DNA of 64,000 nucleotides from positions 14,243,336 through 14,307,335 of the forward strand of contig NC_080717.1 in assembly GCF_019097595.1 (NCBI RefSeq), in the 5' to 3' direction. The notes under the pieces are model-generated. The model was given only the letters and a program-made list of their open reading frames with translations, had not been told where the DNA came from and searched no databases. The stretch comes from Hemibagrus wyckioides (taxonomy: Eukaryota > Chordata > Actinopteri > Siluriformes > Bagridae). Every line of letters begins with the position of its first letter. Position 1 is the stretch's first letter. A program made the position numbers and the translations under genes. Shown here piece after piece: positions 50,816-63,031 of this stretch.

Positions 50816-50850
<35 letters not shown>

Positions 50851-50893
50851 TAATAATAATAACAGCAACAACAACAATAACAACAACAACAAC

Positions 50894-50950
<57 letters not shown>
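50816..50950 (+). repeat. (AAT)n microsatellite with AAC interruptions
   Basis: About 45 trinucleotide units, mostly AAT with a central block of AAC/CAA variants, suggesting an old, interrupted tract. Confidence 0.94.
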
Positions 50951-51329
50951 TAAAAGTATATAAATAACAATAATCTAATAAATTGATTCAGATCTGTAAT
51001 ATAAACTTGCTTGCAGAAAATTCTACATTGCGCCAGAAGTGCATCGTGGCTTAATCACATGCGGAGAAGGCACAGGAACAGAAGGTTAATTTTCTCCTAG
51101 GAAGTTCATATTTACCGGTTGGAAAATCATTATTACGATGCTAGGTGTGTTCCTTGGTTGGAGCAAGTTGGATATGTGTACCCCATCTTCCCCTGTATTC
51201 AAAAGAATACAGCATGGCTTTTAACTCTACTTCTAGAAAATGGAAAGCCAAGAATGCACATCATATGTGTTTTACTTTTTTTTTTTTTTTTTTTAAATCA
51301 ATTCATAAAGTCACTATCGTTACATAATA

Positions 51330-51816
51330 CACCAATCAGGCATAACATGATGACCACCTGCCTAATATTGTGTTGGTCCCCCTTCTATTGCCAAAACAGC
51401 CCTGACCCATCGAGGCATGGACTCCACTAGATCCCTGAAGGTGTGCTGTGGTGTTTGGCACCAAGATGTTAGCAGCAGATAATTTAAGTCCTGTAAGTTG
51501 CGAGGTGGGACACTTACAGAACTTAAAGAATAACACTTTTGATAGATACTGACCACTGCAGAGTGGGAACACCCCACAAGAGCTGCAGTTTTGGAGATGC
51601 ACTGATCCAGTCATCTAGCCATCACAATTTGGCCCTTGTCAAACTCACTCAAATCCTTACACTTGCCCATTTTTCCTGCTTCTAACACATCAACCTTGAG
51701 GACAATATGTTCACTTGCTGCCTAATATATCCCACCCACTAACAGGTGCCATGATGAGGAGATAATAAGTTTTATTCACTTCACCTGTCAGTCCTCATAA
51801 TGTTATGCCTGATGGT
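51330..51816 (-). mobile_element. Internally deleted (MITE-like) Tc1 derivative
   Basis: Left end after TA is CACCAATCAGGCATAACATG; right end carries the reverse complement CATAATGTTATGCCTGATGG. Only about 487 bases lie between. On the minus strand the first 270 bases match the 5' part of the 29624 family to its ATCTATCAAAAGTG phrase and then join the transposase C-terminal end. It has no coding capacity and would need transposase in trans. Confidence 0.85.
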
Positions 51817-52298
51817 TTTCTGTAAAGAAGATTTCTGTAAAGTCTATAATCAAAATGCTTGTGCAAGGTCAGAGATCAAAACATTTCTCCCCATGGATGC
51901 TTAAATGTTAAAATGTTAACCAGTTTTCTTGTATGTGAATAACTGCATAATGCACACACATAATTTATGTACAGGGTAAAGTTCAGTAGAGTCAGCATTT
52001 TTGGGTGGACTTGTCCTTCTCCTTCATAGTAAAACAAGAAGTCAATTGTAATGAATAGAATCACTAGGGTAGATTATAAACAGGATGACTCTGCTTGTCT
52101 TTCAGAAACATTTCACTTATCCTGGTTGGCTTTCCATCTAATCATTTTACACAATGCTGTTCGTAGGTTTAAGCATTCAACACAATAATTTCATAACAAC
52201 TGATGAGACATCTTAGCCTGCTGGGTCTTACTAGACCCCTCTGCAAATGCATCCTAGAAATTTTGTCAGTTAATATGGATTGGCAAGTCTCTTCCAGC
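51817..52298. other. Intergenic, no gene seen
   Basis: No exon or repeat recognised. Confidence 0.4.
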
Positions 52299-52444
<146 letters not shown>

Positions 52445-53337
52445 TATCTGACCTAAAAACACTAAAGCATACTGCAACAGTTTCTTCACCTTAGGCAAAT
52501 TACTGAATACCCTGCTGCTTCCCATTACTCAACTGGGAGAGTCAAACAGTATGACTCAATGCCGATGCACACTGCATTTTATGGACACTTTTACGGAATA
52601 TTAATCATATTGCTGCTACACTACAAACTTCAAAATAGTTTACAGTTTACAGCCCAAGTTATGCAATTTTTTAGCATCCTGTATATTTATTGTCCTGCAC
52701 TTGTCTCACACTGTTGTGTAATTGCACTTTATGTAGTGTGTTATATGTTGCACCATGGCCATGAAAAAAACAACATTTTGTTCCAGCTATGTAGAAGAAT
52801 GCAATGACAGTTGATGCCCTAGATGAAATATCCAGTGGGGAAATTAGGATGCAATAACATTACATATGTTGAAATGCTTTACTGCAAAATACAATAAAAT
52901 CAATTAAGAATACAGTACAATAATTGAGTAAAAAACTACAGTAATACATATGTAAAATACCAATAAAAATAGACAAATGGCCCAAAAAACATAAATCTTG
53001 AATATAAAATTTGATCCTGGTTGTCATTGATGCAAAGTCATCAATGATTTTATCATATGATACTCATCATACATCAGGAGTAGGGAAGCATTTTATCTTG
53101 CACAATATTTTTTGGTATGATGCTCATACAAATCATACTAATTATAAGGAGATAATAAAATGTATTCAATTCTCTTGTCAGTGTATTAATGTTATGGCTG
53201 ATCAGTGCAGATATGGCCCTCAACCATATTTGTTCAGGTCACAAAGATTTCACACACCAGTGATGCATGCAAGAATGGCAAAATATTATCAAGTTATTCA
53301 ATTTCAAGTAGTTCAAGTGTTAGGTTGGTTTTAAACC
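52445..53337. other. Intergenic with a Tc1 terminal remnant
   Basis: The stretch 53120-53205 ends TTATGGCTGATCAGTG, a right-hand terminal remnant of the Tc1-like family at 29624. No gene is seen. Confidence 0.4.
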
Positions 53338-53533
53338 AGGAGTCTCCAGTCATATTTGGGAAGGGCCGGTATGGTTGCAAGTTTTCATTCCAACCAAGCA
53401 GAAGCCACACCTGAGTCCAATGAAAGCCAAGATCAAGTGATTAAACAGGTGGAATAAGGTGTGGCTCCTACTTGATTGGAATGACAGCCTGCACCCACAA
53501 TGGCATGTTGTGGGTAAGATTGGGCAACCCTGC
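53338..53533. mobile_element. Palindromic MITE-like element
   Basis: The left half (GAGTCTCCAGTC ... GGTTGCAAGTTTTCATTCCAA ... AGAAGCCACACCTGA) is an imperfect reverse complement of the right half (AAGGTGTGGCTCCTACTTGA ... GGAATGACAGCC ... GGGCAACCCTG). The whole 196 bases can fold into one long hairpin. It has no coding capacity. Its ends suggest a non-autonomous hAT-like family common in fish, but the superfamily is not proven. Confidence 0.65.
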
Positions 53534-53949
53534 TTCATTTTTTCTTGCAAGGAGGTACACGGGTACTAGGAATGTTGCTCAAGTACATTTTCCTGTGTGT
53601 GTGTGTGTGTGTATACTACATATATCTTATACATACAAGCAATGCAAAAAAAAAATTGTTGCCTCTGAATACTGCTGAACTCAGCATGCAAGTTTAAGTC
53701 AATTGATCAGAATCAGATTATTTTATTTAAAACTGCAAACATAACTGCTAAATGAAAAGTTAGCACTTTCACTAATTTAAAAATACATAAAAATTAAAAA
53801 TAATGTTTGAAGATAATTGATATGTTAAATTTAGTGTAAGTTTTGGGTGTATTTTAAAATATTTGTATTTCCATTTTAAGGACGTTTATAGTCGTTTATA
53901 GGCTATTACATAATTTGAACTTGTTGGTTTGCATGGTCACTGGAGCAAT

Positions 53950-54530
53950 TTGGCATGACGTCACTGATTAGCTCCAGAATGCCGCTTTTTACCTTCAATA
54001 ACTCAAAATTCTGCATCAAAATGTATTCATGTGTTTCTCCGGGCAGCGCAGGAGGGGGCGCTGTGTATCTAAACGATGCCTGGGAGTGGTGAGAAAAAAC
54101 CCTGCCCTCCTTTTTACGTTGGTGTGCGGCGCTTTTCCTGCACCACAGAAATTCAGTCCATTCTGCAGGCGCTGCTGAGGAAACACACTGCGCGTTCCCA
54201 CTCCACAGCGCCAATGTGCCGTGTGACGTCACTCCGCCCGAGATGAGGGCGAGCACTCCCAGCAGCATCTCCCACTAATGTACGCTGTCTGAGGACTCCA
54301 CCACAGCGCGTGCACAGCGCGAATAGAAGCAGCAATAACGTGGAATGCGACCAGGCGACATTGCGGCTTAATTGGAGCCCGTTTGTTGTCTTCAATTCAA
54401 ACTAAACGCTGTCACTGGGAGAAGTGGCAAGCTGAAATCGCTTCGGTCAGCGCGGGGACAACCCCGGTCTTTCCATTTCTCAAGGATTGGATGTCAGTTT
54501 ACGGAGACAATGCTGAGGTTATTTTAACTC
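53950..54530 (+). promoter_or_regulatory. CpG-rich ablim3 promoter with two CREs
   Basis: The region is clearly richer in C, G and CpG than its surroundings. It has two perfect CRE palindromes TGACGTCA, at 53956-53963 and 54224-54231. The second is flanked by a CCAAT at about 54211 and a GC box CCGCCC at about 54235, a compact promoter arrangement. No TATA box is evident. The transcription start is probably between about 54250 and 54480. Confidence 0.6.
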
Positions 54531-54635
54531 TTAATCGGGGCTGATCTTCTATCGGGTGCTTTTGTCGAACTTGAACTACAATATTGCTGAAACACTGCCT
54601 CGGATTATTGGATGTTCATTTTCTCAGCACAATGA
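54491..54635 (+). promoter_or_regulatory. Three short upstream ORFs in the ablim3 leader
   Basis: uORF1 starts at 54491 and stops at 54542-54544 (17 codons); uORF2 starts at 54510 and reads MLRLF then TAA at 54525. uORF3 starts at 54612 and reads MFIFSAQ; its TGA (54633-54635) overlaps the main ATG (54632-54634) as ATGA. They apply only if transcription starts upstream of them. Confidence 0.5.
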
Positions 54636-54638
54636 GCG
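54632..54638 (+). CDS. ablim3: ablim3 first coding exon (7 bases)
   Basis: ATG AGC G, then donor G|GTGAGT, leaving phase 1, which matches the phase-1 entry of the LIM exon at 62356. The spliced N-terminus reads MSAVPHPLSCYGSECSPGPI before the LIM domain. The paralogue ABLIM2 also starts MSAV, supporting this unusually short start exon. It directly follows the CpG-rich promoter. Confidence 0.65.
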
Positions 54639-54817
54639 GTGAGTAGACACTTTGCCTTCATTCTGCAGGGTGATCTTTTAGACTGCAGATTGATTAACTT
54701 TCTCTAAACGAATACCAATAAATAATCTATAAACTGAAGAATTGTAGTGGGAAACAAAAAAGAAGTCATTAGTAGCTGTCCATCACTCTATATGACTTTC
54801 TTCGTCGTTTTCTTCTC

Positions 54818-54854
<37 letters not shown>

Positions 54855-56254
54855 TTGAGCTAAGAAGTCTTTCAGGTTTTGCCCTACATGTGCCCTGGTT
54901 GGGGGCTACCTTAATAAAAAAAAGTTTCGGTAAAAGTAATTTATTGTCATTTTATGAATCATCCTGTTAACTCTAGAGGCTAGAGTTTGTAAAAAAAAAA
55001 AAAAAATCCCAGTAGTACTGCAGTTCTGAAATACTCAGACTAGCCCTTCTGGCACCAAAAACCACGCCATGGTTAAAGTCACAGAGATCACTTTTTCCCC
55101 CAATCCTGATGTTTGATGTGAACTCAGACTCTGGGCCTGTATCTGTATCTGCATGATGTTACCCTTTTTTATTTCTGTTGAATGATACTATTCTTGTCTC
55201 TGTTTGTCTTTTCCTCATGCCTTGACTAAGGCTTGGTTTGCTTTGACATCACATGTCTGGCATTTCTATAATGAGATGCTTAATTCCATTCTCAGCTGAT
55301 TAGGGCATGGCCTAGCATATCACACTCTAGGGAACTTGGTTGCTGTTTATGCAGCAGATCCTGAGCAAACCTGCCAAATTTAATCTGGTTAAGGCATTTT
55401 CCCTCTTTGATGAAGTTTAGATTGTCCACAGACTGTGACTAAATGAAAATGAAATGTGCCAGTCCGTTGGGTTGTGGCAAAAAGCATGAAGAGGGAATAA
55501 TCTAACAATCGAAAAGCTCTGCTTGGTCCAGTGAAAGATTAGATTGATCTATTTTATTGCTACATACAGCATAACAGGAGATCATAGTGTTGCACTAAAG
55601 AAATAAAATTAGCTCCTAAAATAAAGTACTACAACTAGTACTTAGAACCACTTGTGCAAGACCAGATTTTGGTCTGTGCAGCCTACCCCTTATATTTTAT
55701 ATTATTTATGTCATAGACAAATTTTTATGTTAATTACAAATCTTTGCTCTCTGCTCCACCTGTCTTTTTTGCTTGATAACTCAAAGGTTCAAATTCACTC
55801 ACAGCTCAATAAAGCTTTTTATCAAAAATAAACAAACAAATAAATAAATAACAATAATAGTAATAATAATAATAATTATTATTATAATTATGCAGTACTT
55901 ATATCATACACAGAGATTTAGACAGAGTTGGCAAATATTAGAAATAATGACCAAACCAAGCAACAGTAATTGTAGACAATGTCTTCATTTTACATATAAC
56001 ACTAACTTGAAGCTTTTATGTTAAAAAAATGTCATAAAACATTTCTTTTTCCCACAGATATGATCAAAACAAGACACTAGAATTTCCCTTCAACTACTTT
56101 TTATGATAAAACATAACATATAATGTAAAATGCAATTGACAGGATACTACATTTGTAATCTGTGCAAGCCCAATTGCTAATAATGGTGATAATATATAAT
56201 GGAATCACATAGTCTATGAATACAATAACTGTCTAAATTTTCCAGTATGTGTAA

Positions 56255-56320
<66 letters not shown>

Positions 56321-57337
56321 CTGGGTTTTAATAAAGTAATTTATGAGTTTCCATCATTCATATGCACCTCCATTTGCAGGCAAACATTACCTAAGTATGT
56401 GAGTGACATGAACTTGTCACTCAGCAACCTCAACCAACACACATACACAACATTTTGTTTAACTACATTGGGTGTCACCTGAATGCAACAGAAATGCAGC
56501 GTAGTTACCTGGAAGTTTCATATGTCACTGCCAGTTTTTGCACCATCACAAAACCAGCTGAGCAAAGAATTCTTTTTCTTTCTTACATCCATTCATTCTT
56601 GCTTCTTCTTCTTCTTCTTCTTCTTCTTCTTCTTCTTCTTCAGTGTTATGTCTACATAATAATCAAATCCACTTAATTGAGAGCCCCATTATCTGAGAAG
56701 GTCATTGTTATTGTCAAATGTTTTTGCAAGTACTCCTTAAAGTAAATAGAAATTGGTAGTGTTCATTCACATTCTAGTGTGGAATAATGTGGGGGTTTCA
56801 TATTTTAAATGAAATCTCTTCTGACTCTTTATAGTGTCATGCACAAAACACATCTGTCACATGCTGTCCCCTATTGGTTAAGCACAGTTGATACAGCTCT
56901 TACTAAGAAGACACTTATTGATGAACAAATGAATAATACAGTAACTGAATATGTGATAATGGCTACTTGTGGCTGCAGGAAGTACTGTGTGATGTTATAA
57001 GCATTATGATTAATTAATTCCTCTCCTCTCCTCTCCTCTCCTCTCCTCTCCTCTCCTCTCCCCGGAGAATATCAATGGGCATAATGAAGGAATGTACCCT
57101 TTCTTACTATCCTTGTGAAGACCTTCCATTGACACAATTAATGCCAAACCTAAACCATACCATAATATAACCATAACCTTAACCTTATTAACCTAAAGTA
57201 TACTTTTCTGCTATTTTTTGCTTTCTTTACATAAAAGCAGTTTTTTTGCAAATAGGCAAAAAAAAATCATCACAAGGTCAAAATTGTGAGATTACTCCTG
57301 TCCTTCTGGCCTCCCCAAGATATTAATACACACATAT

Positions 57338-57381
<44 letters not shown>

Positions 57382-60300
57382 AAACTTGGGGCAATATATA
57401 GTAGCCAGTCAACTTTCCAGCATGATAAGTGGAAGGAAATTGGTGTAGAAGAAATCCACAAGAAACCCACTTAGAGTTTTAATAATGTATTTTCTCTATA
57501 TTGTACATATTGTATGTCTTTGTATGCTGTAGGATTACAATTTCCTTCACTAGAACTAAAATATTCTGATGATATTTGACCCTTGGAGCAAAGATTATGA
57601 GGGAGGATGCATTAATAAATGTCAGTAAAACTATCACATATTCTGCATATCTATATATAAGACATAGTGCCCTTTCAAGTGCCCTTCTACTCGAAGTTCC
57701 ATTTCCTCTTAAATCCATATGATTTGGCTAGATGAGTAAAACTAGATGAGTAATATAACATGTGAAAGGGGAAAGAGGCCATCAGTCTTTTTTGTTTATA
57801 ACCATTCTTTTGTGAAGTGGAATTTTAAATTAATTACAATTGTTATTACAATATTATAGTGTTTTTAAAGTAGCAGATTGTCCATTTAAAATTTTATGAC
57901 TATGACTTTTTAACGCTTATAGTAAACATTTTCTCATCTGTGTTTTATTTATTTTTATCATAAATGCTGAAATGAAAAAGATGAATCTTTTCTGTTCTCT
58001 GTATATGTTGTTCATATGAGGAAACCATGTGTCTGGAAAAAAAAATCTGGTAGCTACAGGGTTATTATGCAGCATACAACCTTTCATTGTATAGGTACAT
58101 AGAACTAGTGCACTTATTTAATCCAACATTCATAATGAACAGTCCTTATGCTGCAGGGTCATTATGCATAACAAGCCGTGGTATTTAAAGAAGTATCATG
58201 TGGCATTTTTTCCTTTGTGATATGTCACAGATTGTTAAAAGATCTTTCATTCCATATTTTGTTGTTTCTTTCCCAAAGTGTCTGTAGTTAAGAATTGGTT
58301 TTCTTTTTTCACAGTAGTAACAAGCAAAACATGAAGGACATATTGAGGGAGGTAGAAATAGATTAATTAATCATTCGTTTCTTGATTGTTTAATTAATTT
58401 GTCAAATGCAATATCACAGAAATTGTCTTAATAATGTCTCAAATTGTCTTAATAATGTCACAATTTCACATTTTAATGCAACAGAAGCTATAAGCCTTCA
58501 TTTTAAGATTTACAGCCCCCTCTGAAAATATTGGAAAGGGAAGGTTAATAGCTTTTGCCTACACTGAAGATCAAAAGAAAATATTACACAATAGATCAGA
58601 GCCCTGAGTTCTGACTGTTAAGACTGCATTTGTTGTTAAGAAGGATAAACCTTACTGAATACTAGAAAGCTGACTATGGCTAAAAATCAAGCCATTTAGA
58701 AGCTGTGAAAAGCCACTGGGCATAGGCAGTCCAACAAATTGGAATGTACTGAAAAAGAAAGAACCCACAGATTATTTTGAGTAGGATTTTGTAAATCATG
58801 TCCATCATTAGCCATCAGACTACAATGTCTAGAAGAGTCTACTTTTATATTATATCACATTATGCAATAGGAAATGGACAGCATATGGGTAACTGTGAAT
58901 TAGAGTCTGTTCCATGCCATACTACACTGCCTTTTGGAAAAGTACTAAGACTGGGCACAGGTTGCAAAGTGAATTTGACAGGTTTGATTTGTTTATATAC
59001 AGTATTTTTAACCATATTCTACTGTATGATAAGTCAGTCCCATTGAACAACTGCCTTAAAAGTCAATAGCAAACCATGAATAAACCTGAAGGCTAGTCCT
59101 TGATCTAAGAGCTCATAACTCATTTTCTCTGACCTTGAGTGAGCTGGATTGAGTGATTATTGAGAGAATGGGTGAGTGGGTTTTAATTCTGCCACAGAAA
59201 TCCTATATATAATGCACTAATACTTATGTTAGTTCATATGGGATCTTCATTGGTATGTAGAGACTGCTGGAGAAAACTAAGAGGCAAACATGTCCTATGT
59301 CATATTCATAAAAATCTGAAGACAGTTATATGAACGAGCAGTTAGCTACATGTTTTTCGTAAGCCTTAATATTGAGCACACATGTTTAACTCTGCTCAGT
59401 CTTGTTTACAATGCACCCTCTCATCTCTGGCTGTGTGTCTGTTTCACTCTCATATAATCCTCTGTGACTGTAATCTTCTTGGAGTCTTCTCAGCTCAGTG
59501 CAGAAATAGCTACAGTCCTTTAAGCTCAGTGGTTATCACCTTACACCTTGGGCTGGTTGTCAGTGGCCCTGTGCTAAATATTGCTAAGTCCTAAACATAC
59601 TGACCTGAAGTGGTTTCATCATTTCCGGAACACATATTGAGAGCATAAATTATAAAGAAGGGAAAGCGGATCTTAAATTCTCAAACATTTGCTGTCAGTC
59701 TAAATTTCTCATACAAAATTAGCATTTTATTCTATGTAGAAGCTTTTTTGTAATGGATAACATGAACTCATTGTCTCTTTTCAATAAGACATTTCCTATT
59801 CAAACATTATGCCATTTATTTTGCCTTGTTGAGATCACATGCCTTTTGTTAGTCAATAAAATTGTTTAGCTTAGAGAATTATTTGATTATTTGATTTATT
59901 TATTTGATAATTGTTGTTGATTTTCACTGCATAGTTACCAGACTTGATACAGTAGTGTACTGAGGTACTTGTCCATGTTAATACTGATTTAATTCTTAAC
60001 ATATTGATTATCTCAACAAACAAACAAGATATGTTATAAAACCTCCCAAACTAGTAGAGCCTGAATGGTACAGCAATACATTAATGTGTCCACTCTGTGG
60101 AATACCAGGGATTACACACCCTCATTGCCAGAAGCACTTAGCTCTGGCATAATCACACACTACAAACACACACACAAATAATGTACAATTAACAATATTA
60201 ATGTACATTTAACAATATTAAGAGAATAAATTCAAAATATTTTGAAATAAAGAAATATTACTTTACAAATAAAGAACTGTTGAAGAACTGTCTGTTGCAA

Positions 60301-62355
60301 CTGCACCAGATCATTAATACTAGTTGAATTTTAAATAATATTTTTTACAGCCTTAAAACGTTGTAGTATTTCAGTATATGCACAAGTGTATATAAAGAAC
60401 TTCAGGTCAGTCAGTTAAGGAAAAAGCAAGTACTTTTGGAAACTATTCATGTATACTATTTGTGGGGAATATCCAGAAGCAAAAAGTCTGTATGAAATTC
60501 TTGTGATGGTACAAATACCCCAGATGATGTTACTATGAACTGTTGTCTTAAAGCATATAGAGCTCAACTGCAACATGTCTGTCCATGGAATTATTAATAT
60601 TGAATTAATTAATTAATTTGGATACAACATGCAATTTATACCTATATCTCTTATTTTGAGACAAATGTGGAGCATTGTGACTTCTTCTCTCCCATTAAAT
60701 CAGTCCATATTTGTGTGGTATCTGTGAGTAATTGACTAACATTGTCACAGATGGGCCACATACAGAATGCAGAAAACAAAGTGGGCAGGAGTCCAGGCCC
60801 AGAGTCTGCCAGAGGAATATTGCTAGTGTGGGCAGGAGTCTCTGTGGGAGCATAACCATATTAATGGGTCATTGTTCAATGGCGTCACTGGAATGTAGTG
60901 TTTTTCAAAAGGTCGAAATTTGCCAAATGTTTTGCTGAGCATAACACATGGTTTGTTTCAGTAATGGGCTTTTAGAAGTGTATTGTGGACTAAGTGGTTA
61001 TTTATTAGAAAACATTAAATGTTATTTACCTGGAGTTGAACAGGCATGTCAAATAGAGTAACTTGCTCTATCAGTTTTACATTTAGTGCTTCTGAATGTA
61101 GCACATATACATGATTTGTATTAATAATATACAGCAGTTTATCATCAGCTTAATGAACTTTGAATAAAAGGTGCATGTACTTGTTTTATGCATCTGTTTT
61201 TTAAAACTTGTACATGTAATTGAACCATAAACCAAATCAGAATATACTGAAATCACTAAGGTGGCATCTGGAATTCTCATGTTGGCTGCCAAATGGTTCT
61301 CATCCTCAGGTTCGACACCGTCTTGGTGGCAGCCAAATGCTTAGCCATCTTCAAATGCACACAGATACATATAGAGCTAACTATGTTATGTAACATGAAA
61401 AGATCATAGCAGATGGCAAATTATCACGATTCTTGGTAGTTTTTTTTACATTGAGGAACATGATTGGATTCAGTCTTTGGCTAGATGAGAGAAGAGCCGT
61501 TTTTGTCATATGTACTATGACCTAATAAGCAAAAGCAACTTTGCTAAAAGAATACTTAAAAAACATTACAAAGTCATTCTGACTGATCACCTTAATCTTC
61601 AGAGCACATGGGCTCACTGAATAGTGTGATCAAAATGGTGTAAATGTGATGATATGGCCTTCTCAATCACCAGATCATAACACAGTTGTATGTAAGAAAA
61701 TAGCTTTTTGGCAGAATGGTTTCCACCCCTCCAGATGTTCCATAGATATGAAGAATCTATTCCATAGCACACTGTTCTGGCAGTAATTAGTGGAGCAGAA
61801 CCGTACTAAGAACCGCTGTTTTTTCTTTCCCTCCTCATCTCGTTTCCCTCCTCAACTGCTTTATCCGGGTCAGGGTAACATTAGATTGAGAGCCTTTCAC
61901 TGTACCATTGGGGACAAGGCTAGAATTCAACCTAGATAGGATACCAATTCATTACAGTAATTTGTCATATTATTGTATGTATTAATACACAAAGTAAATT
62001 CTAGGGATAAAGAATGGTAATTATCCAGGCATTATTAGACAGGTTTCCAGACTTAAACCCATTCAGAATAAAGGGTGGAGAAACAATTGGCACAATGGTT
62101 TCACAATAATTGATTTACTTGCTGGCAGAAGGTCTGAGTGCCTGTGATGCATTTTAATACAGGAGAAATTAGCACATGTTCTTTTTTCAATTAATATAGC
62201 CAGGGAGGATAGAGAGGTTTGCCTCAGGCTCAAAATCTTACACACATTGTACAAGATCCCAAAGACACACACAAGTCTTTTCCTTTAGTACCAATGCTTC
62301 TTTAACCTTAATTACTTCAAGGCATTACTTAGTGTGGCATCTCTATTGTTCCCAG
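54639..62355 (+). other. ablim3 first intron
   Basis: A 7.7-kb intron, no exon recognised. It holds microsatellites: (ATT)n at 54822-54853 and 56257-56321, (CTT)n at 56602-56641, a CTCCT pentanucleotide array at 57018-57061, and (CA)n at 57340-57376. Decayed Tc1-like pieces lie at about 58500-58770 and 61600-61810, and a teleost interspersed-repeat remnant at about 61850-61960. A weak tRNA-derived-looking stretch lies at 60050-60160, which I cannot classify. Confidence 0.55.
57018..57061 (+). repeat. (CTCCT)n pentanucleotide microsatellite
   Basis: About nine perfect CTCCT units, a homopurine/homopyrimidine tract inside the ablim3 first intron. Confidence 0.93.
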
Positions 62356-62496
62356 CAGTACCTCATCCACTGAGCTGTTATGGCAGTGAGTGCAGCCCTG
62401 GACCAATTCGCTGCTTTCGCTGCAGAGAGGTGTGTAAAGGGGAGGTTGTGCGAGTGCAGAGCATCCACTTCCACGTCAAATGTTTCACCTGCCAAG
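62356..62496 (+). CDS. ablim3: ablim3 coding exon 2 (start of first LIM domain)
   Basis: ABLIM3 is an actin-binding LIM/villin-headpiece protein linking actin to signalling partners such as STARS. This 141-base exon (phase 1 at both ends; acceptor TATTGTTCCCAG, donor CAAG|GTAAGG) encodes IRCFRCREVCKGEVVRVQ and FHVKCFTCQ. These hold the zinc ligands Cys-X2-Cys...His-X2-Cys of the first finger of LIM1. Human ABLIM3 has IQCYRCGDTCKGEVVRVH ... FHIRCFTCQ at this place and ABLIM2 is less similar, so ablim3 is preferred. The second finger and LIM2-4 lie beyond the window. The acceptor is a tandem CAGCAG. Confidence 0.92.
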
Positions 62497-62582
62497 GTAA
62501 GGAGTTCATATGCAAGAGTTTTATTAAGCCTTATGTGTGGTCCAATATGTGCGATAGTTGTCCTATTAACATTTACCATATA

Positions 62583-63031
62583 CACCGATCAGGTATAGCA
62601 TTATGATCAGTACCAGGTGAAGTGAATAACACTGATTATCTCCTCATCATGGCACCTGTTAGTGGGTGGGATATATTAGGCAGCAAGTGAAAATTTTGTC
62701 CTCAAAGTTGATGTGTTAGAAGCAGGAAATGGAAAATGGACAAGCGTAAGGATTTGAGCAAGTTTGACGAATTGTGATGGCTAGACAACTGGATCAGAGA
62801 ATCTCCGAAACTGGGTGGATCATTGATGCACGTGGGGACTGAAGGCTGGCCCGTGTGGCCTGATCCAAAAGACGAGCTACTGTTGCTCAAATTGCTGAAG
62901 AAGTTAATGCTGGTAAGATAAGGTGTCAGAAATCACAATGCATTATGGGTCAGGGCTGTTTTGGCAGCAAAAGGGGGACCAACACAATATTAGGCATATT
63001 TGACCATGGTAATAATGTCATGCCTGGTCAG
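62583..63031 (+). mobile_element. Internally deleted (MITE-like) Tc1 derivative in ablim3 intron 2
   Basis: A 449-base copy bounded by TA, with CACCGATCAGGTATAGCATT at the left and ATAATGTCATGCCTGGTCAG at the right. The 5' part of the 29624 family runs to its CAATGCATTA phrase and then joins GGTCAGGGCTGTTTTGGCAGC from the transposase 3' end. Its deletion endpoints differ from those of the copy at 51330. It lies 86 bases after the ablim3 exon 2 donor. Confidence 0.85.

Noticed and set aside
53906..54268. Minus-strand ORF of 120 aa in the ablim3 promoter
   Set aside because: Long ORFs are expected by chance in CpG-rich DNA; no conserved motif, and it covers the CRE and GC-box cluster.
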